This document shows positions 21,791-33,885 of a stretch of DNA of 64,000 nt, piece after piece. Origin of the DNA: Zingiber officinale (taxonomy: Eukaryota > Streptophyta > Magnoliopsida > Zingiberales > Zingiberaceae); the NCBI RefSeq assembly GCF_018446385.1, contig NC_056001.1, positions 109,656,436 to 109,720,435 on the forward strand. Reading direction: 5' to 3'. The translations under genes and the position numbers were made by a program. Each line of letters opens with the position of its first letter. The stretch's first letter is position 1. The notes beneath the pieces were generated by a model. It saw nothing but the letters and a program-made list of their open reading frames with translations. It had not been told where the DNA came from and did no database searches.

Positions 21791-22816
21791 CGAATCTAAA
21801 CTTTCTGGAAAGGAACCCGAGCAAGTGGAAAAAGAGACCATCAATTAACAAACAAGGAAATTTAAGTAGGTGATAGACTCTATCCACAGAATAAGAGTGA
21901 CACTTTCAATGAAACTCAAGAAAAAAGCTTCTAACTAGAATTCTGTTCTCCTTCAGCTTTCAACAATATTAGGAGATGAGATAGAATTCCGGGTCAACTT
22001 CACATTTGACCCCCTATATGTTTCCATTTTCTTAAATCTTCCCATGATTTGGAAATCAAAATCCAGAAGGATTCCCAAAGAGCATCTTTTGTTTGATTTG
22101 GGGATGATTGAGATATCAAAAGCCTCTTCTCTTCAAAAACATATCGCTTCTCCTAAGTGTTTATATTTTTTTTTTAGCAGACGATTTTTAAAATGAAGTG
22201 ATCTTCCACTTGAAATATATTTTTAATCCCAATGAATTTTGAAAGAGACACTAATAACAATATACATGTCCCAACCATTCAGAGTTAATAATTGGAGTAA
22301 AAAATGATAAACTAAGCCTTGCATAATACTTTTACAGTAATGAACATTATACAATATGACAAAAGACAATTCGTTTGCCCTTGCTAATTTATAACTGGAT
22401 TAAAATGGAGAAGATAAATTATAAATAGCTGCTAGCTATTACTACAATGTCCAAAACAAGGGAAGGCATGCTCAAATACACTGAATTTCAGTCCAATAAC
22501 CAAACATGATAACACTTCATATTTCATTTATCGCACCGAGCGAACATAATAAATATTATACAAGACTCTATAAATAGTAAGAACATCTCCAACAGAAACT
22601 TTTAAAGATATTTTTACATTTCTTTTTCTTATGTGTCATCGAAATCCTTATGTGTCAAGCTGGATTCGATTTTTAAAACTCAGCTTCTTATCTCTTTCTT
22701 CCTTTATTTGTCAGATCCTTTGCCATTAAATCTAGACATCCTATATGTGGCATATAGGATGTCATATGGGATGGATGGATGAAGTTCAGCTTTAACAATT
22801 TCCAAGGTTTTAAGAC
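21791..22816. other. mTERF flanks joined without the gene (unit 0)
   Basis: 21810-21983 matches the sequence just downstream of the mTERF genes (compare 29975-30110). From about 21985 it matches their upstream flank (compare 31664 onward, AACTTCACATTTG...TGTATGTTTCC). The 1.1-kb gene and adjoining bases are missing between GAGATGAGATAG and AATTCCGGGTCAAC. No coding sequence remains. Confidence 0.85.
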
Positions 22817-23964
22817 TGTTGAATAAATGAATAGGGAAGAAATAGAAAAAAGAAAGAGGTTACATTATAAATGAGACTTTAGTTCTATATTGAAAATTTC
22901 AAGATATTTTTGTTAGTTTTTGTTGATTCACATGTATTGAGAATGTGAATAAATACATGAGGAGAGGTTTTCTCTTACGCATGGGTGCGTAAGGGGTGCA
23001 AATCTAGGGTCCGGATTGCACTGAACCAAGTTGACTTGTGTGCGAACGCGACCTGCGCACATGAATGTCGGATCGATCGGGGCAAAATTTGCCCAAGTGG
23101 AACAATCAACATTTTACCATGTAGATCTTTTGCTGCTATACATTAAATTCGAGATTAAAACTGACCGAGTAATGATGAGTGAAACGGTGGTCGTTTCACT
23201 ACTGAGAAACATACGATCCGAGTAAGCCTCGAAGCACCGCCGGAGGTGGGGGCGAATATATTTCAATGAAACTGCAACTCTCGCAGGCCTCGGTCAGCTC
23301 GCCCAGTCAGCCCCTTCACCCGATCGGCTTCTCTGACCGCTCGACCTGTCGCCCGTCCGTCCGGTCGGTCTCTTCGTCCACCGGATCGGCTTCTCTGAAC
23401 GCTCGGCCTATCTATTCGCCAGACCAGCATCAGTTCACTCGGCTTGCCTGCCACTTCACTCGGCTTGTCTCGTCGCCCGATCGACCTGTTTGTAAGCTTG
23501 CTCGGCCGACACTATCTCACCCGACCAAACTCTCTGACAGCGCGGCCAATCTACCCACCTGGTCAGTCTGCCTCCCGCTCGGTCGGTCTGCTCCGCCCAA
23601 CCTGCCTACTTTGCACGACCTACCTTTCTGTCTGCCCGACCAGCCTATTGCTAGGCCTATCTACCTGCACGGTCGGCTCTCTATCTCTCTGTTCGGATGA
23701 CTACGTTACCCGATCAACCTCTCCACTCGCTCGGCCTATCTGCGCTCGATCAGTCTGCTTCGCCCGACCGGCCTGTCTACACTTGGATTTTGCTGCTCAG
23801 ACTCGAAATTCATCTACACTCAGCTATTAGCAGAAACCAACCCCTGCTGACAGTCTGAGATTATCAGCTCAGATCAACTTAACTGTAAGTTAAATTTAAT
23901 TCAAGTATCTTAAATTCAACTAATATCTTGTATATCTCCGATAATAAATTATTTGTGTCCAACA
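22817..23964 (-). mobile_element. Solo LTR with GC-rich minisatellite (reverse copy)
   Basis: Reverse-orientation relative of the solo LTRs at 38396 and 46866. The minus-strand start TGTTGGACACAAATAATTTA and the shared TATCGGAGATATACAAG-type and CACATGTATTGAG-type stretches match. It interrupts mTERF upstream flank that is continuous at about 33005. The expected 5-bp target duplication is not preserved (AAGAC versus CAGAT). The interior at 23270-23790 is a degenerate GCTCGGCC/CGGTCGG minisatellite that produces spurious 128-144-residue open frames. Confidence 0.75.
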
Positions 23965-24540
23965 CAGATATCAAACCTATCATCACTAATCCTGACCTGC
24001 ACGTGTATGTCTTTTTCTCTACTTGTCCAGCAAGAAAGGTCCATCTTTCTGTCGCAGCCGCTTGCGTGCATATGCCACATATTATTAAGCCACCAGATCT
24101 AGTAGACCAAACCTACGTTCCATTTGCTTGAAGATATAGTAGTTTGTCATCGTACTTCAGATTTTGAACAATGTTCTTTGTGCCTTCAATAGTGTTGGTT
24201 TATCCTTCAAACTCCGGATTTATTTCTGCTTACTTCTTAGTTAAATCTTGTGGAGTTATGACTTATTACGGGATGTCATTATGTCGACGAACTCAGTCTA
24301 TCAATAGCCCTGTATCTCAGGATGATTGGAACTTCGGAGCTGGGTTTGTCTCCACATTCTGGTAAGGATGCTAGAAGGTGTCCCATTGCAGCAGTATCGC
24401 ACTGGGTTATCAAAGAAAAGCAATAGCAGCTATGTATGCCATTGCAGCAGTACGCACCCTGTGGGAATCATTCAGTTCAAAATGGATAATCCAATTGAAT
24501 CAAAAATTTAATCTACTAATTTACATTAAAAAAAATATAT
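23965..24540. other. mTERF upstream flank and start of spacer A
   Basis: Matches 33345-33885 and, after the site of the MITE found at 33886 in the next block, 34371-34650. The stretch 24300-24500 (AGGATGATTGGAACTT..., CATTGCAGCAGTA) is conserved in all three spacers but has no shared open frame. No gene recognised. Confidence 0.6.
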
Positions 24541-25215
24541 ACATTTGTGATTAAATTCCATTTTATACAATTTAAACCAAATTAAATTGATGCTTCACCA
24601 GATAATCCCAAGTGTTCATCTGTCAGATATGTCACTTGCAGTTCTCATTGATCGACTAATCTATATTTATCATACTTTACAATTCAAATAACTATACAAG
24701 AATCTCAGGAAAACAGTACTTTACATATATGTAAGAATTCGTAATTGACAACATTCAGAAATAGACTGTAATTTTTGTGTTAACAAACAGAAATCAAGTA
24801 GGTGACCCACTCTATCCACAAAATAAGAGTGACATTTTCAATGAAACTCAGCAAAGAACCTTCTAACTAGAATGCTATTCTCCATCAGCTTTCAACAGTA
24901 GGAAGAGATGAGATAGGTTAAGTAGAAGGAAAATGATTTCTAAGTAACCTTGGCAGATGTCATTGTACCACACAACATGAACCAAAACTTTGCTGAAAGA
25001 AAACAAAAAAAAAACTTTTTAAAAATTTTAAAACAGTTTCTTCTTCTTTGCAAGGAATTCAACTGACAACTTCCTAAAATAGGTGCCTTGCAAGTCAATC
25101 AGGTACTAGATAAGATATTTGGATAAAAACTAGTATCCTTATGTCTGTATTAGCAATTACATTTATAATTGGCCAACAAGGAAAGTAATACGAAAGCCTA
25201 TAAGAAACTAGAATG
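24541..25215. repeat. Gene-less copy of mTERF downstream flank (spacer A)
   Basis: Closely matches the bases just 3' of each mTERF gene (29850-30410), then diverges where the gene would start. Equivalent orphan copies lie at about 34645-35340 and 44905-45523. They suggest an older mTERF duplicate whose gene is gone. Confidence 0.75.
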
Positions 25216-25774
25216 AGGTAGGTGGATTATTCAACTAGTAACTAAGGAAATAAACTAAAAGTTGAACAAGAAAGAAATTTTCATCACATTCATGCATGCT
25301 TAATCTCAAAAAGAAACAAAGCAAGTTCTAGAATAACAAATATTATGAGTGTAACTCATAGACAAGAGGATAAAGAATAAGCATGGCTAAGATCCTCACT
25401 CGGTAAATATAAACTATTAAATTTAATCTATCAAGATAGAAACCCATCACCACACTAACCGACAACATGCAAGCAAAGATCCAATCATGTCATGAAATCC
25501 AAAACTCGATGATCAAACTTAAAAAACTTTTGCGATTCTCAAGCATTATGAGGGAATGAATGGGAAATGCAAACAAAAACAGCACAAAGTGCCGACAAGA
25601 CCAATCAAAGTGCAAAGCATGAAAGCAAAGCAAATACACAAACAGAAGATAAAGAAAAGAAACGAACAGAATTTCTGGCGATTGAAGGTGTTTCAATAAT
25701 AGCATCTAGGCTGGGAGTGGGATGGTCCGAGTAGAAATGAGAACTTTCTTCATTTGATCAACATAATTAAGTGT

Positions 25775-26720
25775 CGCTCCCTCCATCGTCTCCACTAAAG
25801 TTCTTCAGATGGTTGGAGACGGTTCAATTGTAACGTCCACTCCGGAGGTGAAATGATGTGAGTAGAGCATTATCGCTCCCTCCATCATCGTCTCCATGAA
25901 GATTCTTCTAGGTGGTTAGAGATAGTTCAGTTGTAAATCCGATCAGGCGATGAAATAATTGCAGTTGAAATCAAGACCACTCCCCCTCCACCATTTTTCC
26001 TTTGAAGACGGCTCAGTTGTAAAATTCAATCCGACGGTGGAATAATTGTACCGGAATAGGGTAGTGTAGGAAATGTATTTATGGTGTGGAATTCTAGTTT
26101 CGAAATCCCTACAAAAATTTATGGATTTGTGCTAGTTGCCTAAGAGTCTGAAATTTTAAAAACTTTTTGAGCATTTGCTTAAATGCCTTCAAACCAAAAA
26201 CTTAGGGCACATTTAGACTCCAGGGCACTGCAAAAACCTATTAAACTTGGAATGGATCTAATCAAAGTTTGTTAGCTCTATCAATGAACCTATGAGATTT
26301 GAATTTCTAAAAAATTGATATGTAGGAAGAGGGTAGTATTGGAAAGGTATTTATGGTGTGGAATCCTAGTTTTGAAACCCCTATAAGAACTTATGGGTCT
26401 GTCCCAATTGCCTCAAAGCCTGAAATTTTAAAAATCTTTTGAGCACTACTAAGAATGTCTTCAAGCTAATAACTCATGACATATTTGTACTTTGGGATAT
26501 ATAGAAACCTACTGAACTTGGAATAAGTCAAATCAGATCGTGTTAGGTTCATCAATGAGTTTTGACTAAAATCTATTGATAGACATAGGGGATTTGAATT
26601 TCTGAAAAATTGACATGTCTTGGAGGAGGATAGTGTAGGGAAAGGTATTATGGTATGAAATCCTATTTTTGAGACTCATACAAGAATTTATGGGTCCGTG
26701 CTAGTTGTCTCAAAATTTTC
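25775..26720. repeat. Tandem repeats in spacer A
   Basis: 25775-26050 holds about three ~100-bp units (CGCTCCCTCCATC.TCTCC...GGAGACGGTTCA). 26055-26720 holds about 2.3 copies of a roughly 280-bp unit (GGGTAGT.TAGGAAA.GTATTTATGGTGTGGAAT). The same arrays occur at about 35840-36800 in spacer B, with a further 65-bp perfect tandem duplication at 36243-36372. Spacer C lacks them. Confidence 0.8.
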
Positions 26721-26742
26721 GAATAATAACACTACAGGATTG

Positions 26743-27160
26743 TTGATTTTTTGAAATTAGCACCAAGGTGGTACTAGTTTCAAGAAATCAACAATAAGAT
26801 GATGTTAGTTTCAAGAAATGAACACTATGTAATTTTTTTTAATTTTTAATTTTAAAATTTCATTTCATTTTTTCTCATGTAATTAGATATTTTAAAAAGA
26901 TAAAATAAATATTTTTTACTTTTATTAACATTCCTTTAATTTTTATAATTTTTAATTTCTAATTATTTTTAATTTAATTCAAATTTTATTTTATTTTTTT
27001 TTAAATATAAATTTAGGAGATGATCATGAATTAAGGTCATCAATCACTTTTATATGAAATTATAATTTTTTTTTTTTTTGGGGGGGGGGGGTCGGTTTAA
27101 ATAAAGAAATCAATTTTTTAAAGGTTGAAAGACTTGAGGGGTATAATAGAAAATAAGTGC
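26743..27160. other. Hairpin and AT-rich spacer, no gene
   Basis: 26743-26797 can fold on itself (TTGTTGATTTTTTGAAA pairs with TTTCAAGAAATCAACAA around CACCAAGGTG). The rest is AT-rich, with a T-run/G-run near 27068-27092. Confidence 0.6.
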
Positions 27161-27168
27161 GCTCTTTG

Positions 27169-27721
27169 CAAGGGAAGAGCCAGGATATTGGTTCAGTGTA
27201 GGTAAATTGTGACTACCGTCGCCAGGCACGTTGTGGAGGGTGCGTCCCTCGGTCCAATTTCGGTGCAGGTTCGATAGTAGTGCCACACTTGAAGCTCTTC
27301 ACTTCACAAGTCACAACATCGTTGCCCGATGGGGCAGCGGTCGACTCCCGTTCACAAAGCACAACAAGGCCACAAATCAAACATCTATAATCAAGATTTA
27401 GCCATTAAGTCCAAATTGAAAGTAAATTTCAAAAGAATAAAGAGGCCAACGTTGCATCTTTTTTGCGGAACAAGGGAAAAAATGTTTAGGGAATTAGGGT
27501 TACCTTTGATTGAGCTTCCTTGTTGCAGAGGAAGTAGGCATGTAGCTTGTTGTGAAGTGCGGACTTTGGAGGCCGGAGGGTGTGCGGAGGCCGAAGGGTG
27601 TGCGAAGGGTGAAGCGAGGGTGGGGCATGTGCAGAGACAAAGTTTAATTAGGACTGTGTAATATATATATATATATATATATAATTTGTCCAGGCCTACT
27701 GTGCCCTGTGTTCCGCACATG
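27169..27721. mobile_element. hAT-like MITE, copy A
   Basis: 8-bp near-duplications GCTCTTTG (27161-27168) and GCCCTTTG (27722-27729) flank it. Ends are CAAGGGAAGAGC and, on the minus strand, CATGTGCGGAAC, decayed relative to copies B and C. A (TA)n run lies at about 27660-27683. 553 bp; the 110-residue open frames on both strands are not conserved as proteins in the other copies. Confidence 0.75.
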
Positions 27722-27729
27722 GCCCTTTG

Positions 27730-30482
27730 GGCAATATGAAATTTAAGTGTGCATTTTGAAAATTCAACAATTTTAGGAGTGCCCTCTAGGAAATTGTCAT
27801 TTTTTTCATTTAGATATGGAGGTCTTCAACCTGACTAGTCCTAGAAGTTGATGATCTTCCTCCTACCTACTAGGTAAATTCAAAAGCACAGTACTTCTCA
27901 CCTAGCGGTTGGTTTTGTCCAAGTTTTTACGCACTACAGGAGTATTTTATAATGACTATCGAAAGAAACTACTGGGTGTACAATAGTTTCATATATTTTT
28001 TAATAATCCAAGTGTCCAGCTCTTGCAATCCGACTAATCCTGAAGGCGGATGACTCGGCCTCACAAACCACCTAACAAGCAAATCCAAAAGCGTGTGTGA
28101 CTCCTTGCTCAATAGGCAACTTTCCAGATTTTCCATCTCACTAGAGAAAACTATCTTGCAATGCGTCGTAACTGAGATTGAATCATGGATGCTTGAGTAA
28201 CCCACTAAACACCTTGCCGCTGTCGCACCATTGCCCGAGGGGAATGTATCTCGATCAAGTTGATCGACTCACCTCATTTTGGTCATCACCACTAACTTTT
28301 TTGCTAGTGACCAAATACCTCTCTTCAGATATTATAGCCTTTGATTTAATGTAAGCATTGACACATTTTCTTCAAATAAGTGGTCTTGAAATTATTGTCA
28401 AGATTAGTTTTCTCTTTAAGATAATATAATGACTTTTGATCTACACAATCTATTATTTAGATAAAAATGAAAAGAGCATTCCAAATTATACAAATCTTTA
28501 AAAGAACATCTTTTTTCAAAAAAAAATCAAAAGAGCATTCTATAAATATTTTATACCGAAAATATGTTTTAGCAGCTAATAAGTAACTACTACAATGTAT
28601 AATAGCTACCGAATACTTATTACAATGTGAAAAATATATTATTTCATTTTAATCAAAATTACTTATACACAAAGTACAATTATATCAAAATAGTATTTAC
28701 AAACTTGATCAAAATTACTTAAACTACATCAAGATCATTTTAAATTAGTCAAAATCATTTTAAAACAGTTGTATTAGCTACTTAAATTCTAATTGCTACA
28801 CAATAATAGCTAAATCTTAAATTCTAAACCTTAAAATCTTGTGTGTAAAATCCTAAACCTTGAACATTATTATTTCAAAATCATCTTTACTAACCTAATT
28901 AAAATTGTTTAAACTTTATAAAAATCATTTTAAATTAATCAAAATTACTTTAAAATAGTTGTACAAACTACTACTATATAGTCGTAGAAGTTACTAGTAT
29001 ATAGTTGTAAAAACTACTAAATATATGCTCCATAGTTATAGAAGTTACTAAATAACTCTTAGACAATTATAGGCAAATTCCAAACCTTCAACCTTAGACC
29101 CTAAAATTTTAAATTGTAAATCCTATTATATCAAAAATACTCTTAACAACTTGATTAAAATTATTTAAACTTCATCAAAATCACTTTAAAATAATTATAA
29201 AAATTATTAAATAACTATCATACAATTGTAGAAGCTACTAAATAACTACTATAACATTACAACAGTATTATATTAATTATTATACATGTTAACAGCTAAA
29301 GAATAGTCGGTACACATGGTAGCAAGTAGTAGTACCTGCTATAACAACACTGAGAATATTCTTGGAAATTGGAACACCCTTTTGACATTTTTTTTAAAAC
29401 ACTTTTTTTTTTGATGATTTACATAATTTGAAATACCCTTTTAATTTTTACCCTTTATTACTTCATATTCCAAGGCCCTAAAACATATAACCCAATAACA
29501 TACAAGAAAGCACAAAACACACTAACACACAGATTACCGAGGAATATAAATCCAATCAAACAACTTATAAATAAGCAAGTAAAATTAAATAATTAAAGCA
29601 ATAAGAGGTAAAATGAGATACTTATTTGAAAATTAAGCAATAAGAGGTAAAACAGATCAAAGGGGCTGTTAAGTATGAGATGTAAGTCAACAACCAAAGC
29701 TGCCTTGGTGATTGCCTGAGCTTCTTTTGAGAACAACCATATACATAGTAGTATAAGATCTTTAGATAACTTTGAATAATAATAATAAATAAGCTTTTTT
29801 TGATCTGTATACTCCTTGCACCTCAAGTTCTTAAGAATCCACTAATCTACATTTATCATACTTTACAATTCAAATTACTATACAAGAAGAATCTCAGGTA
29901 AACAGTGTTTCACATATATGTAAGAATTTGTAACTGACAACATTCAGAAATAGACTGTAATTTTTGTGTTAACAAAAAGGAAATTTAAGTAGGTGTCAGA
30001 CTCTATCCACATAATAAGAGTGACATTTTCAATGAAGCTCAACAAAGAAGCTTCTAACTAGAATGCTATTCTCCTTCCGCTTTCAACAATATTAAGAGAT
30101 GAGATAGGTTAAGTAGAAGGAAAGTGATTTCTCATTAACCTTGGCAGATGTCACTGTACCACACAACATGAATCAATCTTTGCTGAAAGAAAACAGGAAA
30201 AAATCACTTTTTTAAAATTTTAAAACGCAGTTTCTTCTACTTTGCAAGGAATTCAACTGACAACTTCCTAAAACAGGTGCTTTGCAAGTCAATCAGGTAC
30301 TAGAAAATAAATTTGAAAAAAAAAAACTAGTATCCTCATGTCTGTATTAGCAATTACATTTATAATTGGCCAACAAGGAAAGTAATAAGTGGCGTATATC
30401 AGAAACTAGAACGAGTTATCCAAGAAAAAAATCATACCCAAATAAACCCCTGTTGGATATTCCTCTCAAACTCAGCTACAAC
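27730..30482. repeat. Remainder of spacer A and downstream flank of mTERF gene A
   Basis: 28136-28180 is the empty version of the solo-LTR site seen in spacers B and C (CGTAACTGAGATTGAATCATGG, uninterrupted). 28550-29340 is rich in short GCTACTAAATAACTACTA-type motifs. 29850-30482 is the mTERF 3' flank. No coding sequence. Confidence 0.75.
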
Positions 30483-31601
30483 TCACAAGAAATCATGCAG
30501 TTTGGGTAATTTATCTTTGTAAGGGAGTACATACTTCTGCAAAAATTTTGGTCCTGGCGATGAGAAAAACGTAGATAACATCATCTGTGAAGTCCATAAC
30601 CCTTCAGATTTTAAAATCTCCATCACATGAAATCGAGGAATTAACCTCTTTTCCAAACCTAATCGTAAAACCACTGCCTTCTTAGCAATGTCTAAAGGTG
30701 CCATTCCAACATCCTTAACTAAAAATTCCATCTTTCTCTGCAATACCTCTGTTGAAAGACATAAAAAAGTTGGATGCTTCTTGACTACAGTAACAAAATC
30801 CGAGTTCGACCAACCAAACCTGTTCATGATCTTTACATGGGCCTCAAATTTTTCCCTGCTGACCCCGTGCAGCACATCAAGAATCCAAAGGAACATTTTA
30901 GATTCACGGGGAATTCCAATCCCCTCAGCTCTATCTACCAAAGCCCGGAGGGATTCAGGATTCTGCACGATGAAGCAGGGGTGACTTTTAATGACAAGAG
31001 AAATCCGGTCTTCAGGAATACCACATTCATCCCGTAAGAAGTTCAATTTGGGGCGCACTACATTCTCAATGTTGCTGCTAAAAAACCATCCACACCTCCG
31101 GAGATTCTTGAGGAGGATCTCCTTCGATCCCAATAAACTTTCCCAAACCTTAAATCGGAGGAGAAGCGGGATCTTGCTGTTGGAGACAATAACGATAGGG
31201 TGCCGCCGAATGATATCGATGATGTCGGACCCAGATAATCCCATGTCGCGCAAAATTTTAAACTTTGGAGCAAGGTTCGTCTCCACATCCCAGCCGAGCA
31301 ATCCTGGTTTGCAAGCTATTATCCTTCTCAGATTAGCACCATCAAGGCCCTGAGATCTGAAGAATCCAAGAACGGCGTCAGCCTTCTCTGTGGACTTAAT
31401 ACGAGGGCAAAACTTAGAGACCTTGGAAGCATCGTCGGCGGAGAACCCGCATGTATTCATGAGGTATTCGACGATGAAGTGGGGATCGGGAGAAGCAGTG
31501 ACGCCTGAGGAGGAGACGGAAGTTCCGGTGGAGAAGAAGAGGACGCGACGGAGTTGCGTCGACGGAGGGAGCGCATGGCAGCGTACTAGGGAGCGAAGCA
31601 T
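30483..31601 (-). CDS. mTERF family protein, copy A
   Basis: A 372-residue intronless gene for a mitochondrial transcription termination factor family protein. These are nuclear-encoded helical-repeat proteins that bind nucleic acid in mitochondria or plastids and affect transcription, splicing or translation. The N-terminus (MLRSLVRCHALPP then STQLRRVLFFSTG) is rich in Arg, Ser and Leu and poor in acidic residues, fitting an organelle presequence, more likely mitochondrial. From residue 40 on there are repeated ~35-residue units with the family's Leu/Pro pattern (RRHPIVIVS, KSHPCFIVQ, KKHPTFLCL). The ATG at 31599-31601 is shared with both paralogues. Copy A differs from copy B at 15 of 372 residues. 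At several of these (Trp97, Asn after RP, LLEVL end) copy B agrees with copy C, so A looks derived. The target nucleic acid cannot be predicted. Confidence 0.93.
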   Translation of the reverse strand: MLRSLVRCHALPPSTQLRRVLFFSTGTSVSSSGVTASPDPHFIVEYLMNTCGFSADDASKVSKFCPRIKSTEKADAVLGFFRSQGLDGANLRRIIACKPGLLGWDVETNLAPKFKILRDMGLSGSDIIDIIRRHPIVIVSNSKIPLLLRFKVWESLLGSKEILLKNLRRCGWFFSSNIENVVRPKLNFLRDECGIPEDRISLVIKSHPCFIVQNPESLRALVDRAEGIGIPRESKMFLWILDVLHGVSREKFEAHVKIMNRFGWSNSDFVTVVKKHPTFLCLSTEVLQRKMEFLVKDVGMAPLDIAKKAVVLRLGLEKRLIPRFHVMEILKSEGLWTSQMMLSTFFSSPGPKFLQKYVLPYKDKLPKLHDFL

Positions 31602-32274
31602 CGCGTCGGCGCGCCGTCCGACCAGAGAGCAAACTTTAAAACCCTACTTGAAACCCGCTTCGGGGACAACTTCACATTTGCCCTCTGTATGTTTCCATTT
31701 TCTTACATCTGCCCACAAACTGGAAATTAAAATCCAGTTGGATTCCCAAAGAGCATCTTTGTTTGATTTGTCAATAAATAACGCACATAACTAAAGAATA
31801 TTGGACTTGGGCTGCCCTCTATAAGTCTTTCTCGATTTATCTTAATGATCGATAGGAAATTTTAGTAGGATCAGACCGGTCACCCAACCTAATCATTTTT
31901 TTTTATTTGATTTGTGGATGATTGAGGTACTAGAAGCTTGTTGTCTTCAAAAAAATATATCAGTTCTCCTGAGTTTTTATATTATTTTTTTAGCCGACGA
32001 TTTTTAAAATGATGTGATCTTCCACTTGAATATATTTTTAATCCCAGTGAATTTTGAAAGAGAGACAATAATAACAAGATACATGTCCAAACTATTCAGA
32101 GTTAATAATTGCAGTAAAAAAATGATAAACTCAACCTGGCATAATACTTTTACAATAATGAACACTAACAAGATGGTATAGATTGTATGGGCATTTTCAA
32201 TGGAGATTTTTTTAGGTTTCTCTTTTCTGTGAAAATTAAAAAGTTGGATTCGATTTTTTAAACCTAGCTTCTTA

Positions 32275-32562
32275 GGGCATCTCGAGCCCTAAATGAACTT
32301 TTTTTATAATTATTATAAAAATTTATTAAAATATCTCTAATGATTAGAGCCTAAATAAGATTTTCTATGATCCAATTCATAATATGTAATTACATAGCTT
32401 CATGGATATTACATTAATTTTAAGAAAAATAAATAAATTTAAACTTTTACTTACTGCTCCTAAATCATAAACCTTAAATCCCATTTCTATAATAGTTCAA
32501 GCTTTTTTATTAACCGATTTTAATTTTATAAACCTCTTAGGAACCTGATATTAGAGATGCCT
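32275..32562. mobile_element. Tourist-like MITE (GGGCATCTC family)
   Basis: Left end GGGCATCTCGAG and, on the minus strand, AGGCATCTCTAAT form a short inverted repeat. TTA flanks both sides. 288 bp, AT-rich, non-coding. The same insertion is at 43350-43653 upstream of gene B, so it predates that duplication. Confidence 0.65.
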
Positions 32563-33034
32563 TTATCTCTTTCTTCCTGTTGTGGTGGGATACAAAAAGA
32601 AACATCCTTTATTGCAAAAGCATTGGAAATGTCCTTAATAAGATCCTTTGCTATTAAATCTAGACATCCTGAAGGATGGATGGAGTCCAGTTTTAGTTTA
32701 AGAGCATTTATATTAATTCTTTTTATCCAAAATACATAATTTAAGGTAAAAAGTTATTTTATTAAATTTAAATATTCATTTTTCAATACATCATATATTA
32801 GTTTTCCTATTTTTTCTCTCTCCTCTATAATATTTAAGGAATGAAATTCATTTACTAAATTTAAAGAAGTACTATTCATAAATACATAATTTAAGAAATG
32901 AATAGAATATTTGATGAAAATTTTTTTTAACTATCCTATCCCAAATTTAAAATAAAATTTTTGAATAAGATAACTGGTATGGATACTCTAACAATTTCCA
33001 AAGTTTTAAATATCATTAAATTTATCATCACTAA

Positions 33035-33343
33035 AGGCATCTCTAATGATTAAAATTCTACCAAAGCTTTTTTTATAATTCCAATATGCTACATCATGTC
33101 ATATCAATATTTTAAAAATCTATTAAAATACCTCCAATAGTTAAAGCTCTAAAAGATTTTAATGTGGTCCAATTCATAACATGACTATATGCATATTACA
33201 TCAATTTAAAAAAAATAATTTTAAAATTTCACTATTACGCTTAAACTATAAACTTCAAACGGTATACCTACAATGTTTAAAACTTTTTTATTCAATTTTT
33301 CCATTTCACAAACCTCTTCACAAGCCTTGCATTGAAGATGCTC
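33035..33343. mobile_element. Tourist-like MITE (second copy of the family)
   Basis: AGGCATCTCTAATG at the left and GAGCATCTTCAATG on the minus strand at the right, flanked by TAA on both sides. 309 bp. A truncated partner starts at 44125. Confidence 0.65.
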
Positions 33344-33885
33344 TAATCCTGACCCCTATATGTGTAGACCTTTTTCTCTACATTAATTGTTCAATTAGAT
33401 CTGGAATCGTATTTGTTTTCCCTCTTCATATGCTTTTTCCCCCTCTACTTCGTTAATTGTTCAATTAGACCTGGAACCGTATTTGTTTTCCCTCTTCCTA
33501 TGCTGTTTTTCCCCCTCCATCGTTCTTGCAGATACTCCCCGCAACTCAAGCATTGCTCAATTATATTTGACAGATCGAGCTAAGCATGACATGATAGCAA
33601 CTGACTGGACTAAGAGATTTGCCAAGTAAGAAAAGTCATCTTTCTGTCGCGGCCGCTTGCGTGTATATGCCACATATTATTAAGCCACCATAACTAGTTG
33701 ACCAAAGCTACGTTCCATTTGCTTGAAGAAATAGTAGTTTGTCATCGTACTTAGATTTTGACCAATGTTCTTTGTGCCTTCCATAGTGTTGGTTTATCCT
33801 TCAAACTCCGGATTTATTTCTACTTGCTTCTTACTTAAATCTTGTGGAGTTAAGGTTTATTACGGGATGTCATGATATCGACGAA

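Larger units (their letters stand above)
31602..33885. other. Upstream flank of mTERF gene A with two MITEs, no gene
   Basis: Contains the promoter region of gene A (which reads leftward from 31601). I recognise no core promoter element with confidence. Small open frames (31390-31794, 32557-32739) are either antisense to the gene or lie in MITE sequence. Homologous to 42682-44330 and, in part, to 21985-24280. Confidence 0.7.

Noticed and set aside
23266-23830. Pro/Ser/Arg-rich open frames of 128 and 144 codons
   Set aside because: They are the translation of a GC-rich minisatellite inside a solo LTR, with no domain and no conservation.
27329-27720. 110- and 109-codon open frames on opposite strands
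   Set aside because: Both lie within a hAT-like MITE, overlap each other, and are not preserved in the two orthologous copies.
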